This document shows positions 63,430 through 63,507 of a stretch of 63,507 nucleotides of DNA, one piece after another (the stretch's first letter is position 1; every line of letters starts with the position of its first letter). The stretch covers positions 1-63,507 of the forward strand of contig WFNR01000018.1 of the NCBI GenBank assembly GCA_015488485.1, in the 5' to 3' direction. A model generated the notes under the pieces. The model made no database searches and had not been told where the DNA came from. It saw only the letters and a program-made list of their open reading frames with translations. Source of the stretch: Cyclobacteriaceae bacterium (GTDB taxonomy: Bacteria > Bacteroidota > Bacteroidia > Cytophagales > Cyclobacteriaceae). A program made the position numbers and the translations under genes.

Positions 63430-63507
63430 AGTACTGTTGTTTTGGGGGTGCAAGTTAATGTATTTTAGCAATAGATATGACCCCAAATACACTAAAGGAT
63501 TGATAAC
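63430..63507. promoter_or_regulatory. Upstream region of fhs (window end)
   Basis: The last 78 bases must hold at least part of the formate operon promoter. No exact minus-strand TAnnTTTG was found, only AT-rich sequence and a GGGG/CCCC pair (63445-63449 and 63482-63485). The promoter may lie beyond the window. Confidence 0.3.

Overview
This 63.5 kb window is a chromosomal segment of a Bacteroidota bacterium, most likely a gliding member of the Cytophagales. The evidence is: two SusC/SusD outer-membrane uptake pairs; a secreted protease with a type IX secretion (T9SS) C-terminal sorting domain; gliding genes gldA, gldF and gldG; two OmpA proteins with the TPR-PD40-OmpA layout of PorE; and promoters of the Bacteroidota form TTG-(17 to 23)-TAnnTTTG instead of -35/-10 boxes. 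Genus and species cannot be told from the sequence.

Layout. 1-5.5 kb: end of trigger factor, clpP, clpX, a convergent thioredoxin-fold (DUF255) lipoprotein gene, and lpxB. 5.5-20.7 kb: an AT-rich accessory block on the minus strand with two susC-susD operons. Each is followed by a gene for a small secreted protein of one unrecognised family. A Calx-beta-like lipoprotein and the T9SS subtilase lie between the two operons. 20.8-31.1 kb: an OmpA/PD40 gene, queE, folD, lepA and birA on the minus strand, then rsfS, ftsH, lpxH and a secreted hypothetical on the plus strand. 31.1-39.8 kb: a hairpin-rich intergenic region with a small basic protein gene, purF, murI, a second OmpA/PD40 gene, a GT2 glycosyltransferase with an acyltransferase, a DMT transporter and a YigZ protein.

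39.8-45.1 kb: padR with a PspC-domain membrane protein, then an ECF sigma factor, a likely anti-sigma factor and an outer-membrane barrel; together these look like an envelope-sensing locus. 45.1-54.9 kb: two small membrane proteins, tetR and paaABC, then a lipoprotein and the opposite-strand gldA-gldF-gldG-DUF4340 operon, and finally paaD, cut off from the rest of the phenylacetyl-CoA epoxidase genes. 54.9-63.4 kb: a minus-strand operon fhs-fdhD-small protein-fdhB-fdhA-acyltransferase that links formate oxidation to formyl-tetrahydrofolate; folD elsewhere in the window acts on the same C1 pool.

How the parts may work together. The T9SS protease could make peptides at the cell surface for the two SusCD pairs to import; there are no glycoside hydrolases in that block. 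No CRISPR array, phage, transposase, tRNA or rRNA gene was seen. No gap between genes exceeds 300 bases. Several start codons (GTG or a downstream ATG) were chosen over longer frames from promoter position, signal peptides or stop-start overlaps. The most unusual non-coding signals are a 17-nt-period TAGTAC repeat across the padR promoter, a run of five inverted repeats at 31138-31338, nested inverted repeats around the purF promoter, and an operator-like inverted repeat inside the tetR promoter.
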